A stretch of DNA of 64,000 nucleotides from Carettochelys insculpta (lineage: Eukaryota > Chordata > Testudines > Carettochelyidae). The stretch spans positions 13,502,001 to 13,566,000 of the forward strand of contig NC_134152.1 of NCBI RefSeq assembly GCF_033958435.1. The letters are read 5' to 3'. The notes under the pieces were generated by a model that saw nothing but the letters and a program-made list of their open reading frames with translations, was not told the DNA's origin and made no database searches. Position numbers and translations under genes: made by a program. Of this stretch, positions 1-9,814 are shown piece by piece; positions within the stretch are counted from its first letter, which is position 1, and every line of letters begins with the position of its first letter.

Positions 1-970
1 ATGGCAGTGTTGGGGACCTCTTGGAACCAGGGGCCTTTCTGATGACACTTCTCTCAAGCATGTGATTGTTAGAGCACCCTCAATGAATTCCAACTCTGAT
101 AGTTATGTCTGAAATTGAAACATAAAAATTCATTTCCAAACCAAACCAAAAGAACTTGGCTTAAGCGATACCCTGTAAGCATGAATTTGCCAAGGTGCTG
201 CCAGTGAGATTTTAGATTTAAAAATCTAAGCAAACTAGGTTTACCATTATAACACAGTCCAATAGCAAACTAGTTTTAATGAGTCCAAAGAGCATTAGCT
301 TAATAGTTTTTACACTATTTTGTTTGTTGGTTTATTTGCAAATGAACTTTTAACTTGAACAGTATTTTTCTAATCAGGTCACTTGCTTATTCTTAACTAA
401 CATACCCTGGGTGCCAACTACATGTGTGCTTTTGGTCTGAAGTGCCAACAGGTAAAAAATGTTTTGGTGCTGAGCACTCACCAGCCATCAAACTCCTCCC
501 ATCTTGCTCTCTCCCCCAGTGCCTCTCATATATAATCAATATTTCATTAATTAAAAAGGGTAGACAAATAGCTGGCTATGACAGACACACACACACACAC
601 ACACACACTTCTATTATCAGACTAAAGTTGAGGCTCAGCAGTTTTATTCAGGTGCAATACAAACTACCAAGATTTCTTCTATTACATTTATGACCAGCAG
701 TTATCAATTCCTTAGTACCCAACACATTTATCATGCTTCCACAGATGGCACATATTTTATGCACTGTAAAGAATGTGACTACTTCTCTGAATAGATTGGT
801 TAATGAGGGTCAAAGATATTAAAAACTGCTTAAAGATGCTATCACATTATCCTAATTACCTATTATTGTTACAAACAACACGTAAGAAGATTACTGCTTC
901 TGAAAGATGAGGGAAAACATATTCCTCTTTCTATTTACTTAGTACATTTGACAACACCATTTAAACTACA
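1..970. other. Unassigned AT-rich sequence
   Basis: No open frame, splice pattern or recognised repeat consensus is visible apart from a short CA microsatellite. It ends at the ACA duplication flanking the next element. Confidence 0.5.
585..608. repeat. (CA)n microsatellite
   Basis: An uninterrupted run of about twelve AC dinucleotides is seen directly. It is a simple sequence repeat and is likely length-polymorphic. Confidence 0.95.
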
Positions 971-1259
971 GGTTGTGTCTACACTATGAGACAAATTCAA
1001 ATTCATTAGTATCGATCTTGTAATTCTGGAATTTATAAGCTCATATTTTACCATCCTCACTTCCCATGTGTCCTCACAAAGTTGACTCATTGCTTCCACA
1101 CTCAAATTGGTTAACACTAATTGCTGCAGTAGTGCATTGTGGGAACCTATCCCACAGTTCCCTCATCTCCATAGCATTCTGGGTATGCTTGCTGGTCTTT
1201 GACATCATCTTCCCACATTGCATTTTCCTCAGTCCCCTTTCAATCTCTGAAAACATGTC

Positions 1260-1600
1260 GACCCCCGGAAATAATACAGGGACCCTCCAAGTTAGAAAAA
1301 AGAGGATAGAAAAGTCTCAAAAAAATAGGTTTTTGACTTTATTAAAACTAATACAGGGACCCCGAAAAGCAGGAAGAAAGAGAAGATAGAAAAGTTTTTC
1401 AGAAAACAGAGTTGCCGATGGGGACAGGCTTTGTTGTTCCAGTGAACTATAAGGCTTCTGTGCAACAACTGTGTTCTCAACTAGCCCTTCACTGCTGTCC
1501 CACCTCCCATCATTGCATGTGATCCCTGAAAACATACAGGGGCCTGGATTGTATTCTAAAGTTAGAAGAAAGAGGATACAAAAGTGTAGGGAAAAAGAAC
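1260..1600 (+). repeat. Imperfect internal repeats of the 1.8 kb element
   Basis: The phrase ATACAGGGRCC followed by purine-rich sequence with GATAGAAAAGT or GATACAAAAGT occurs near 1274, 1351 and 1537. The phrase TGTCCCACCTCCCATCATTG occurs near 1477 and 1673. These are diverged duplications inside the element. Confidence 0.7.
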
Positions 1601-1721
1601 TTTTGATTTCCTCACCCATTATATTGCCAACATGGGTGCAGCAATTGTATTCGCAACTGACTATCCACTGAGTGTCCCACCTCCCATCATTGCTGAAGTG
1701 CCTGAAGTATTCCCCCTGTGC

Positions 1722-2035
1722 ATCTTAGCTACCAGGGAAGACTTCCCCTCTGTGGTAGCAAAACCCCCAATATCTTAGCTGCCAGGGGAGACTTCCCCTC
1801 CCTGGGTGGCAGCAAGCCCCAGTATGGGGACAGAGGGATTCAGTGGGCGGGGGGCAGTTGAAGTGGTTCTCCCTGAGTATATTAGCCACCTGGGGAGATT
1901 TCCCCTTGGTGGCAGCAAGCCATGCTAGCAGTGTGGGAGGTTCAGTGGGGGCCCAGTTGAGGTAGTCCTTCCCCAATAACTTAGCTGCCAGTGGAGACTT
2001 CCCAAGGCAGCAGCAAGCCTCCAAATATGTTTCCC
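1722..2035 (+). repeat. About 100 bp imperfect tandem repeats
   Basis: Four units share the core TTAGCTGCCAGGGGAGACTT followed by CCCC and GGTGGCAGCAAGCC. They start near 1726, 1771, 1874 and 1979 and differ in length and by point changes. Open frames crossing them come from the repeat composition and I do not call them genes. Confidence 0.75.
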
Positions 2036-2786
2036 ACCCTCGGAGCCCTAAACACGGGCAATCTACCATGGTGCTTCCTGGCAGCCTGGTCAGCACCGAA
2101 TGGCAGGCACATGCTTTTGTGGGGTCAGGTGCTAGCCACGTGATGTCGCAGAACACAAGAAATGCCCAGACTACGTGGTGCCTGTGGAGGAGGGGAGAGT
2201 GGTTCGCACACAAACGTAAACCACTGAAAAGTTTCTTGTCATGTTATGCAAGCATGACCCTGCTAGCACAGCCTTGTTGCCATGTGGTGCAGTGGGGCAG
2301 TGGCTGGTGCCAGGCAGTGCAGAAAAAATTGTGGAGACAGAGCCACAAACTCCCTGCAGGGGCTATTTGTAATGGGGAGATGTGCTCAGAGCGCTAATAG
2401 CAAAAAAAGAAAGACATTTCTCAGGCTGTCATACAAACATGAGCCCACAGTCAAAAGCTTGCTGCTCCCACTTGGAAATTCATGGTCTTTCTGCTACTGG
2501 AGAGCAGTGGCCAGAGTGGAACAGAGAGAGAGGCAGTGTGGGTTACTTACGAGACACCGCTGGAGGCTAATAAATTCAATTTTAAGATATGGTGCTTCCA
2601 TACTGGCATTTAATCGAACTTCTGAATTGGAGCTTGATGCTACACCCATCAGGTAACTGCTATTTTGTAATCTCAAGATTACTGCTCCCTAAATTCAGCT
2701 AATGGTATTTACAGTGAAGACAGTCACATGGTAATACCAAGCTAACTGCCTTAAATTCAAACTTATCTTGTAGTGTAGATGCAGCC

Positions 2787-3586
2787 ACAGTTTCCCCCAT
2801 ATCAATACTTCCATTTGCATTTCCATTCTTGTGAACAGCAACAGGAAGGCAATTTTTAAAACGGAATATGATTACAAAGTCACACACAGCTTAGCAACTC
2901 TGTATGTAACAGGTAGAAATTTTAAATCCTAAAGGTGCCTATCAGAAGAGCTGCTGAACTTAAATCCCCCGATAACGTGTAAGTTTTCTACAAGCAGCTT
3001 TTCCCTGTGTTCTGTGGCTCTCTCCATCTTGCAGACTACATCAATTTCACAAGGAAAGCCATTGGAGTTGGAAAACTGATCTTCCTACATCTTACCAATA
3101 TGCAGAACCCATGCAAATTTCTTAACAGAGTCCCAGATGAGTATCCAGTGTGTGCTGGACTCTTGATTTGCATTTTGAAAGTCCCAATTTAGCACTGAAC
3201 AATGTCTCGTTTTATTCCATGCACCATATCTTTAACAGCAAACTCCTTTACAATCTCACATGTCACTCAGTATTAACTTTGTAGTAACTATCATAGAACA
3301 AGAACAACAAAGCCACCCATCTAGACAGCTTCCATGTCATGCCTGTCTGAATACTTCACATTTGGTGAGGTGTCACTTGGTATAAATTTGAATCTACAAT
3401 TTTAGAGGTGCCCATCAAAGCAAGGTACACTCTTTTCTTTTGAAGAGCAACCATGGCTCCTCTCTTCATTTCCAGTTAGGAAAGCATAGTGCTGCTGTGT
3501 CAGTTAAAGAGTTGTGCCATGTCAGTGAGAAGGCTGCACCTCATTAATGGATGAAGTGGTTTTTAGCCAGTGTATAAGGTTTAAAG
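2787..3586. other. Unassigned sequence
   Basis: AT-rich sequence with no gene or clear repeat. The phrase AGGTGCCYATCA occurs twice (about 2932 and 3406), which may mark a diverged duplication. Confidence 0.4.
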
Positions 3587-3889
3587 TACAGGTTCCAAAA
3601 AAGGGGGGGTGGGGCAAAGAAATTCCTTGGGGGGGAGTGAGGTGACCCAGCCCCAAGCCAATCCCCTCCATCCCAAGAAAGAGCCCATGCTGCTGTTACC
3701 TTCTGCAAAAATGGAGGTAGCACCAGCTTCCCGCAGTGTGGTGGGGGCAGTCCCACAGCTGGAGCTGGCATCTCAGGAAGCACATGCACTGCTTCCCCTC
3801 CCCAAACAGCCAACACATTTCCTGAAAAGCCAGGTCTGTTGCCCACCAGCCTGCAGCCTTCCTGCATGGGGGGTGGGGGATTAGGAGGC

Positions 3890-4110
3890 AGTGCACCCAG
3901 ACACTCACACAAGTACCCTGTCCCCCGCACAGACCCCCATAAATAACCTGTCCAGGGCCCCACCAGCACCCTGCCCCCTGCCCAAGGCCCCACCTGCCCC
4001 GTGCCCTCCGATCAGGGACCCACCAGCACCTGGTGGGTCCCATCAGCACCCTGCCCATGGAAGCCCAGGGTCTCACCAGCACCCTGTTTCCTGCCCCGGC
4101 CCCCAAGAAC
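3890..4110 (+). repeat. CACCAGCACCCTGCC-type short tandem repeats
   Basis: Within the GC-rich 5' region of the hAT element, CCCACCAGCACCCTGCC and variants recur with roughly 30-60 bp spacing. They form a degenerate minisatellite of C-rich units. Proline-rich open frames here come from this composition. Confidence 0.65.
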
Positions 4111-4849
4111 ACTCTGCTCCTGCCCCTTACCTCCTGGCCAGATACCTACCCATAGCTTGCTCCTCTACCATATTTTCCACCTAGATTCTGCACCCTATCC
4201 CTATCCCACTCACTGGCAGCCCTGTCCTGCACACTGGATCCCTCATTTTTGGCCCCACCTCAGAGTTTAGAGGGGCCCATAAATTCCAACAACCCTGGAA
4301 CGCCATAACAATTCATCCAGCTTGAGGCCTTGAACATCAGCCCTACATACCCCCCTCCCACCTCCTCCAGGGCTGGGGTGCCAGGGAGGGAGGTGTCTCA
4401 GTCAGGACCACATCAGTGGGGCTTGGAGGGTTTGGGTTTTTTTTGCATCTCACTTTTGTGGTCCCTAACATATGTTTCTGTGGGTCAGTGACCCTGACCC
4501 AAAACAGATTCCCTGCCCCTCCCATAAATAAAGATCTTTTTTTTCCTTGTGACATATAGGGTTACTGGTTCAGTCGATGGGGAGGCCAAAGAACGATGTA
4601 GAAGGCAATGCAGCTTTTTCAGACTTTCTAGCACACTTGTAGGAGTGTTTGGGACAGTTCTATCATGGGAGTATGTAGCCAGTTCTGTGCAGTTACTGGT
4701 GGTGGGGTACATATAAGGAAGCATGCATCCATACGTAGTAGTAGAAGTAGTAAATAAATGTGTGCGATAACTTATCAAAGTAATTTGCATCCATTAAATT
4801 TATTCTGATCAGGAAAATTATTTTTATAGATATTTTTAATTAATATATT

Positions 4850-4977
4850 ATGGCCTCAATTAAGAAAAGGAAGTATGATGAAGACTACATTAACTATGGC
4901 TTCACTGTCATTGAAAAAAATGGGATCGATCATCCTCAATGCATAGTATGCTACACTGTTCTCTGCAAGGACTCCTT
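4850..4977 (+). pseudogene. hAT transposase, N-terminal BED zinc-finger part
   Basis: The reading frame starts MASIKKRKYDEDYINYGFTV and contains PQCIVC, the first cysteine pair of a BED-type zinc finger. The frame is cut after Lys-Asp-Ser-Leu by Harbinger copy 1. It resumes after 9815 as Arg-Pro-Ser-Asp-Leu followed by RLTKNH, which supplies a histidine of the finger. BED fingers bind the transposon ends in hAT transposases. The ATG is the natural start because upstream sequence has no coding character. Function is lost through the insertion and later frameshifts. Confidence 0.8.
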
Positions 4978-5220
4978 AGCCACGTCTACACGTGCACGCT
5001 ACTTCGAAGTAGCGGCGCCAACTTCGAAATAGCGCCCATCACGGCTACACGCGTTGGGCGCTATTTCGAAGTTAACTTCGACGTTAGGCGGCGAGACGTC
5101 GAAGTCACTATCCTCATCAGGAGATGGGGATAGCGCCCTACTTCGACGTTCAACGTCGAAGTAGGGACGGTGTAGTCGTTGCGCGTCCCGCAACTTCGAA
5201 ATTGCGGGGTCCTCCATGGC
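4978..5220. repeat. Myb-side subterminal inverted-repeat cluster, copy 1
   Basis: TTCGAA-centred motifs (ACTTCGAAGT, CTTCGAAATAG, ATTTCGAAGT) and TTCGACGTTCAACGTCGAA palindromes are packed into about 240 bp. Such repeats at Harbinger ends are plausible binding sites for the element's own proteins; that role is inference. Confidence 0.75.
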
Positions 5221-5412
5221 GGCCATCAGCTGAGGGGTTGAGAGACGCTCTCTCCAGACCCTCAGCTCAATGGTGGCCGTGTGGAGCGGCCCCTTAAAGG
5301 TCCCCTCCCCCTCCCTTCCTGTGCAGGAAGCTGAGGGAACGTGCAGGCAGCAGCTCAGGCATGCGGCCAGCCTGCACGTCCCTCAGCAGCCACAGGAGGC
5401 ACAGGACCATCA

Positions 5413-6076
5413 ATGGCCGCCCGGCAGCCCCCCCAGCGCCCCCAGGGGACCCCCCCCAAGGGGAGCCAGGGCAGCCAGCCCAGCAAGGCGGGCAGCCGGG
5501 CTGGCAAGCGGCAGCGGGGCCCCTCCTGGACGGAGGCCGAGCTGTGGGACCTGCTGGGGCTCTGGAGTGAGGAGGAGGTGCTCCAGGTAATGGGGAGCAA
5601 GAGGCGGAACGCAGATGCGTTCGCTCGGCTGGCCGAGGGCCTGGCTGCCCGGGGTCACCCTGCCCGCACTCCTGATCATGTCAGGAGTAAGGTGAAGGAG
5701 CTGCGGCAGGGTTACGCCCGGACCTGGGATGCGGCCGGACGATCCGGGGCCGCCCCCGTCACTTGCCCCTTTTACAGGGAGCTCAGGGACATCCTGGGAC
5801 CCCAGCACACCTCCTCCCCTCCAGCCACCCTTAATACTTCGGCCGACGAGCCCCAGCAGGCCCTTCAGCCGGAGTCCGCCCTGGAGGTAAGCCCCGTACA
5901 CCGGGGGCCCCCCCCGGAGCCCACCCCCGGGCCATCGCGGCAGGAGGAGGAGGAGGAGGAGGCGGGGGGCTCCTCCTCCGCAGAATCCGGGCTGCAGATC
6001 CTCCTCCTGCCATCCCGGAGCAGCAGCCGGGCCTCCGCCCCCCGGGGATCTCCGGACCATGGGAGTGGACCGACAG
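5413..6076 (+). CDS. Harbinger Myb/SANT-like DNA-binding protein, exon 1 (copy 1)
   Basis: In PIF/Harbinger elements this second protein binds DNA and helps the transposase reach the nucleus and the element ends. The frame starts MAARQPPQRPQG and enters a Myb/SANT-like domain at about residues 34-120: PSWTEAELWDLLGLW (tryptophan-rich helix 1), then SKRRNADAFARLAEGL, then VRSKVKELRQGYARTWDAAG and CPFYRELRDILG. A Pro/Glu-rich linker with a run of glutamates follows. The donor is CGACAG|GTATGT, leaving the exon in phase 1. The frame is open throughout and the ATG is the first in frame after a GC-rich leader. Exon 2 is at 6935. The proposed function follows from the family; expression is unknown. 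Confidence 0.8.
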
Positions 6077-6934
6077 GTATGTACCCCCCTCTGGTGCACA
6101 CCCCCGGGGTTGAGGGGCGGGGGTAATAGGTATGTGTCCAGGGCCCCCCATATGCTCACATGGCCATGGCCCCAAGGACAGCAGGGCCATGTCCCTCACA
6201 GCAGTGCATCAGCCCCTGCCCCCCCCCCACACCCCGCACGACAGTGCCATGCCCCATCCCCGGGCCAGGGGGGAGTGGAACCTCGAGGGGCCCCAGGGAG
6301 GAGGGGGTGGGACACCCCGCAGCAGCAGCAGCAGCAGCAGCACCAGCAGCATGTGATGGAGTGGGGGGGAGTGCAAAAGGGAGACTCAGGCTAGATATGA
6401 GCAAAAAGAGCCGAATAGCTCCCAGGGGCAAAGGAAGATCCTGGCGCTACAGCTGGCAGGTGACACCTCTGCTCTGGACAAAGAGGAGGGAGGAGCCGAG
6501 CTGGCTTTGAATCGGGGGCGGGGGCGGGGGCCACAGGTAGAGGCTAGGGGAAGGGAGAGCTGGAAGGTAGCCAGCCTGAGGAGGGGGAAAGCTACACCCC
6601 AGAGGGGCACCCCTTGGGGTCTTCTCCCCAGGACGGGTTGGAAGGACTGTCTCTTCTGAGAGCTGGTGCTGTCACTCCTGGGAGAAACTGGGCATCTGTG
6701 GCCTAAGAAACCTTTCCTGTCAGACCCTGTGGAGTGAAGTGAGAGTCACTCCCACCAGGGGACGGGGTGCAGTGCAGGGGGACCCCTGAAGCCCATCCAT
6801 CACAGCAGCATCTCCCGGGGATGGGGATGGGGAACCTGAAGGACAGGGCTGGGGGGACAAAGGCCACAGCTCGGGGCCCACACTAACGTCTGTCTCCATT
6901 CTTCTTCCCCCCCCACATCTCCTGTGTCCCGCAC
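6077..6934 (+). other. Intron of the Myb-like gene (copy 1)
   Basis: The intron begins GTATGTAC and contains a (CAG)n tract near 6320-6350. It aligns along its length with the copy 2 intron. At the expected 3' end copy 1 reads CCGCAC|CTGCACC where copy 2 reads CCACAG|CTGCACC, so the AG acceptor appears lost here. Confidence 0.7.
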
Positions 6935-7488
6935 CTGCACCATCGGAAGGACCGAAAGAGAGCGCCGGCGAGGCATCAGTGGTCCCGGAGACCCCTCCGG
7001 GGCCATCACTCCAGGCAAGCCCCTCAGCCGAGGACCGACCGGCCCCACGGCGGGCTAGACGGCGGACCCCGCACCACCACCAGCCGAAGGCAACGGACCC
7101 CCAGCTGCTGGCCATCCACCGTCGGCAGCTGGAGGTGGCGGAGCAGCGCCTGCGGGTGGAGCAACGCTGCCTCGACCTGCAGAAGCGGGCGCTGGCCTGG
7201 CGCCAAGAGGCATGGGGGGCCTACATGGACACTTTCAACCGCCTTGTTGACTACCTGGCCCCCCATGCCGCGCCAGCCGCCGCAGCGCCCGCCCTGACTG
7301 CTGCACCCGCCGCACCACCTGCTGCTCCGCTCGTCGCCGTCCTGTCCGCCGTCGCCCCACCATCCACCAGGGAGGGCTGGACCGCTGAGGGACCCCTGGA
7401 GCCAGCCGAGACTCGCCGGGCATATCTTCCGGTCCACCCCGCCCCCAGCCAGCCCCGGACAGGGCTGCGGCCGCGGCGGGGCTCCTGA
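6935..7488 (+). CDS. Harbinger Myb-like protein, exon 2 (copy 1)
   Basis: The frame joins exon 1 in phase (G|CT gives Ala) and reads APSEGP, then a Pro/Ser-rich stretch, then a basic patch RRARRRTPHH. A helical, coiled-coil-like segment follows (LLAIHRRQLEVAEQRLRVEQ through WGAYMDTFNRL), and the C-terminal tail is rich in Ala and Pro and ends RPRRGS-stop. The coiled coil could serve dimerisation or contact with the transposase (inference). The frame is open, but the missing AG at 6933-6934 would block normal splicing of this copy. The gene converges on the transposase encoded on the minus strand. Confidence 0.7.
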
Positions 7489-7996
7489 CCGCCCACCCCC
7501 AGTGCCGGACTTTAGGGGCGTGGGGCCCGGGACGTGGCCCCACCCCCCTAGTATATAGTTGATTTTTAAAAAAGGATGATGGACAGTTGTAGTTCTCTTT
7601 TTTTGTGCCCCCCTTTGCCCTGTCCCCCCCCATGTAAATAGTTCTCCCCTTTATCATCCCTGGTTTTCTTTTTAGTGAACAAACTTTTTTATTACTATTG
7701 TTTTCTTTGTACACATTACTTTTGTGACACACATCTTGTATATAGTTTGTTCTTGTTTTAATTCTAGTTCCAAAAAAACAAAGTTCTCAAAGAAAAAACA
7801 GTTTAAGTTCAGCCACAAGTGCGTGCTGTCATTTGTCCAGGAAAAGTTGGGGGGGGTGCGGTTGGGTGCTCCATGGTGTGGACGTTGGGGCACGGAGTGT
7901 TGTGGAGGAAGGGGTGGGCAGTGGGGGGCCTAGCAGAGTTCACCCCGCGGCCTCATCATAGAAGTGGGCCCGCAGGGCCTCCCAGACCCGGGTCCC
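7489..7996. other. Convergent 3' region between the two Harbinger genes (copy 1)
   Basis: AT-rich sequence separates the two converging frames, with T-runs on one strand and A-runs on the other. It probably holds the 3' untranslated regions and poly(A) signals of both genes. The part near 7900-7996 is homologous to the transposase C-terminus of copy 2 but lies beyond a stop codon here. Confidence 0.55.
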
Positions 7997-8698
7997 TTAG
8001 GGGTCCACCTGGCGACTGGGGGCAGCGGGTGGCTGCACATCGGCCCTGCCGGCCTCCACAGCCCAGCCCTGGAAAAAGGCCTCCCCTTTGCTCTCCACCA
8101 AATTGTGCAGGGCGCAGCAGGCACCCACAATCAGGGGGATGTTGTTGGGGCCCGCATCCAGGCGGGTCAGGAGACATCTCCAGCGTCCTTTCAGGAGGCC
8201 AAATGAGCGCTCCACTACCTGGTGCGCGTGGTTCAGGTGCTGGTTGAAGCGCTCCTGGCTAGCGAAGAGATGGCCCGTGTACGGGTGCATGAGCCAGGGC
8301 CGGAGGGGGTATGCCGCATCTGCGATGACGCAGAGGGGCATGGTGGTGTCCCCCACAGGGAGCTCCCGCTGGGGGATGTAGGTCCCCGCCTCCAGCCGGC
8401 GGCACAGGCCCAAGTTCCGGAAAACCCGGGCGTCGTGGGTGCTGCCAGGCCAGCCCACATAAATGTCCTGGAAACGGCCCCGGCTGTCCACCAAGGCCTG
8501 GAGGACCACAGAATGGTAGCCCTTGCGATTGATGTAGCGTCCTCCACTGTGATGCGGGGCGCTGATGGGGATGTGAGTCCCATCCAGAGCCCCGAAGCAA
8601 TTGGGGAAGCCCAGGGTGGTAAAGCCCGCGATGGTGGCATCTGGGTCCCCCAGCCTCACGAGCCTGTGCAGGAGCATGGCGTTGATGGCACGCACAAC
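7997..8698 (-). CDS. PIF/Harbinger DDE transposase, exon 2 (copy 1)
   Basis: This is the catalytic exon of a HARBI1-type transposase, which cuts the element out and inserts it elsewhere. It starts after an AG acceptor (CCCTGCAG|GTTGTGCG). Visible motifs in order are LGFPNCFGALDGTHIPI (first catalytic Asp), YVGWPGSTHDARVFRN, CVIADAAYPLRPWLMHPY (second Asp), FNQHLNHAHQVVERSFGLLK (catalytic Glu) and GACCALHNLVE. All three acidic residues are present. The frame ends at Gln-Val-Asp-Pro-TAA, where copy 2 continues DPEGTRVREALRAQF for about 55 further residues; GAA to TAA is the simplest change. The missing tail is poorly conserved in composition, so the effect is uncertain. Confidence 0.88.
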   Translation of the reverse strand, partial: VVRAINAMLLHRLVRLGDPDATIAGFTTLGFPNCFGALDGTHIPISAPHHSGGRYINRKGYHSVVLQALVDSRGRFQDIYVGWPGSTHDARVFRNLGLCRRLEAGTYIPQRELPVGDTTMPLCVIADAAYPLRPWLMHPYTGHLFASQERFNQHLNHAHQVVERSFGLLKGRWRCLLTRLDAGPNNIPLIVGACCALHNLVESKGEAFFQGWAVEAGRADVQPPAAPSRQVDP

Positions 8699-8966
8699 CT
8701 GCAGGGAAAGCACATGGGAGAGCACCAATGAGGGGTGAGCAGGGTGTGCGTGGCCTTGCCCTGCCCTGCCCTGCCCTCCCCCGCCCTGCCCTGCCCTCCC
8801 CTCCTCTGCCCTGCCCTCCCCTCCCCTCCCCTGCCCTCCTCTGCCCTGCCCTCCCCTGCCCTGCCCTGCCCTCCCCTCCTCTGCCCTCCTCTGCCCTGCC
8901 CTCCTCTGCCCTCCTCTGCCCGGGCCCCCCTCCCCTGCCCTGCCCTCCCGTCGTGGGTCCTCTTAC
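8699..8966 (-). other. Transposase intron with expanded pyrimidine repeat (copy 1)
   Basis: The intron has GT (GAG|GTAAGAGG) and AG (CTGCAG|GTT) borders and is 268 bp, against 116 bp in copy 2 and 91 bp in copy 3. The difference is a plus-strand CCCTG/CCCCT/CCTCTG array at about 8755-8950. Confidence 0.85.
8755..8950 (+). repeat. CCCTG / CCCCT polypyrimidine minisatellite
   Basis: Nearly 200 bp of short pyrimidine-rich units, mainly CCCTG, CCCCT and CCTCTGCC, all C/T apart from isolated G. It is specific to the copy 1 intron. Long open frames on either strand through it are artefacts. Confidence 0.9.
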
Positions 8967-9457
8967 CTCCATGAGGACAGCCCCGACGGTGGCCTTGACG
9001 ACACCAAACTGCTGTCCCATGGATCGGTAGCTGTCTGGAGTGGCCAGCTTCCAGACAGCGATGCCGACCCGTTTCTCCACAGGGAGGGCACGCCGCATGG
9101 CAGTTTCCTGGTGCCTGAGTGTGGGGGTGAGCCACTGGCACAGCTCCATAAATGTCTGCCAGCTCATCCTGAAATTCCTAAGCCAGCGGTCGTCGTCCCA
9201 CTCCTCAAGCACCAGCCGCTCCCACCAGTCGGTGCTGCTGGGGTAGCTCCACAGCCACCGGCGTGTGAGGCGGGGAGGGGGCGGGGTGCTGCAGGGTTGG
9301 GAGTTGAGCCCTGCTGCCCTGGGGGCAGCTCCTCCTCTGCTGTAGCAAGGAGGTGCTCAGCTGCCTCCCGCATGGCATGGAACAGGGCGAGCCCTGCTCC
9401 TGCCGGGAGGGCTGGGTGGACCTCTGGCTGCTGCTGCTGCTGCTGCTGGGGGTCCAT
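8967..9457 (-). CDS. PIF/Harbinger transposase, exon 1 with polyQ leader (copy 1)
   Basis: The exon carries the N-terminal part of the transposase: a tryptophan-rich block with TDWWERLVLEEWDDDRWL, RMSWQTFMELCQWLTPTL, EKRVGIAVWKLATPDSYRS and GQQFGVVKATVGAVLMEV. The last part fits the helix-turn-helix-like region before the DDE core. The donor is ATGGAG|GTAAGAGG. Upstream, an ATG at 9457 begins MDPQQQQQQQPEVHP from a CAG tract, but that frame is offset from the transposase frame, so the true start is uncertain. The transposase frame itself has no stop in the conserved block. Confidence 0.75.
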
Positions 9458-9639
9458 GCCTGCGTCGCCCGGGGTCTGTGTGCCTATGGCTCCTCAGACT
9501 GCTGCTGTGCAGGCTGAGTGTGTCTGGGAGGGGCCCTTTAAGGGAGTGGCTAGCTGTTGCCCCAGAAGCGCTAGTCCGCCCTCTCACCCTGTCTGCAGCT
9601 GTGCCTGGCATCCCTATTTCGATGTGTGCTACTTTGGCG

Positions 9640-9814
9640 TGTAGACGTTCCCTCGCAGCACCTATTTCGATGTGGTGCTGCGCAACGTCGAAGTTGAACG
9701 TCGACGTTGCCAGCCCTGGAGGACGTGTAGACGTTATTCATCGAAATAGACTATTTCGATGTCACTACATCGAAATAAGCTATTTCGATGTAGGCTTCAC
9801 ATGTAGACATAGCC
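9640..9814. repeat. Transposase-side subterminal repeats, copy 1
   Basis: ATTTCGAT / ATCGAAAT motifs recur about eight times, together with a CAACGTCGAAGTTGAACGTCG near-palindrome. The motif differs from the Myb-side end, where TTCGAAGT predominates. Confidence 0.7.

Larger units (their letters stand above)
971..2786. mobile_element. 1.8 kb non-autonomous TIR element, Harbinger-like ends
   Basis: The left end reads GGTTGTGTCTACACTATGAG and the inverted right end reads GGCTGCATCTACACTACAAG. The similarity continues inward as (A/T)AA(A/G)TT(C/T)(A/G)AATT-type sequence. Both ends are flanked by ACA (968-970 and 2787-2789), a 3 bp target duplication. The ends resemble those of the other Harbinger-type MITEs in the window. 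No transposase is recognisable inside; the interior is made of imperfect repeats. Assignment to PIF/Harbinger rests on the end sequence and duplication length, so it is inference. Confidence 0.7.
4978..9814. mobile_element. PIF/Harbinger transposon copy 1 (4.8 kb, two genes)
   Basis: The ends read AGCCACGTCTACACGTG and, inverted, GGCTATGTCTACATGTG. CTT flanks both sides (4975-4977, 9815-9817). Inside, a two-exon Myb/SANT-like gene runs on the plus strand and a two-exon DDE transposase on the minus strand, arranged tail to tail, as expected for an autonomous Harbinger. The interior is GC-rich and sits abruptly in an AT-rich host. Known lesions: the Myb intron has no AG acceptor at the expected place, and the transposase frame ends early by a stop. 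The insertion site is inside the BED finger of the hAT element, so this copy is younger than that hAT. Confidence 0.9.

Noticed and set aside
1725..2213. 162-codon minus-strand frame
   Set aside because: It is carried by the roughly 100 bp tandem repeats of a non-autonomous element; no domain pattern.
3544..4270. Several overlapping 90-150 codon frames
   Set aside because: C-rich short repeats in the hAT 5' region; frames on both strands are open for composition reasons.
5410..6199. Long minus-strand open frames of about 120-250 codons over the Myb exon
   Set aside because: They lie antisense to a recognisable Myb/SANT-like domain in GC-rich sequence where stops are rare, and show only Gly/Pro/Arg-rich low-complexity sequence.
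8728..9030. Pro/Leu-rich plus-strand frames and Gly/Arg-rich minus-strand frames
   Set aside because: They translate the CCCTG/CCCCT array in the transposase intron and have no protein pattern.
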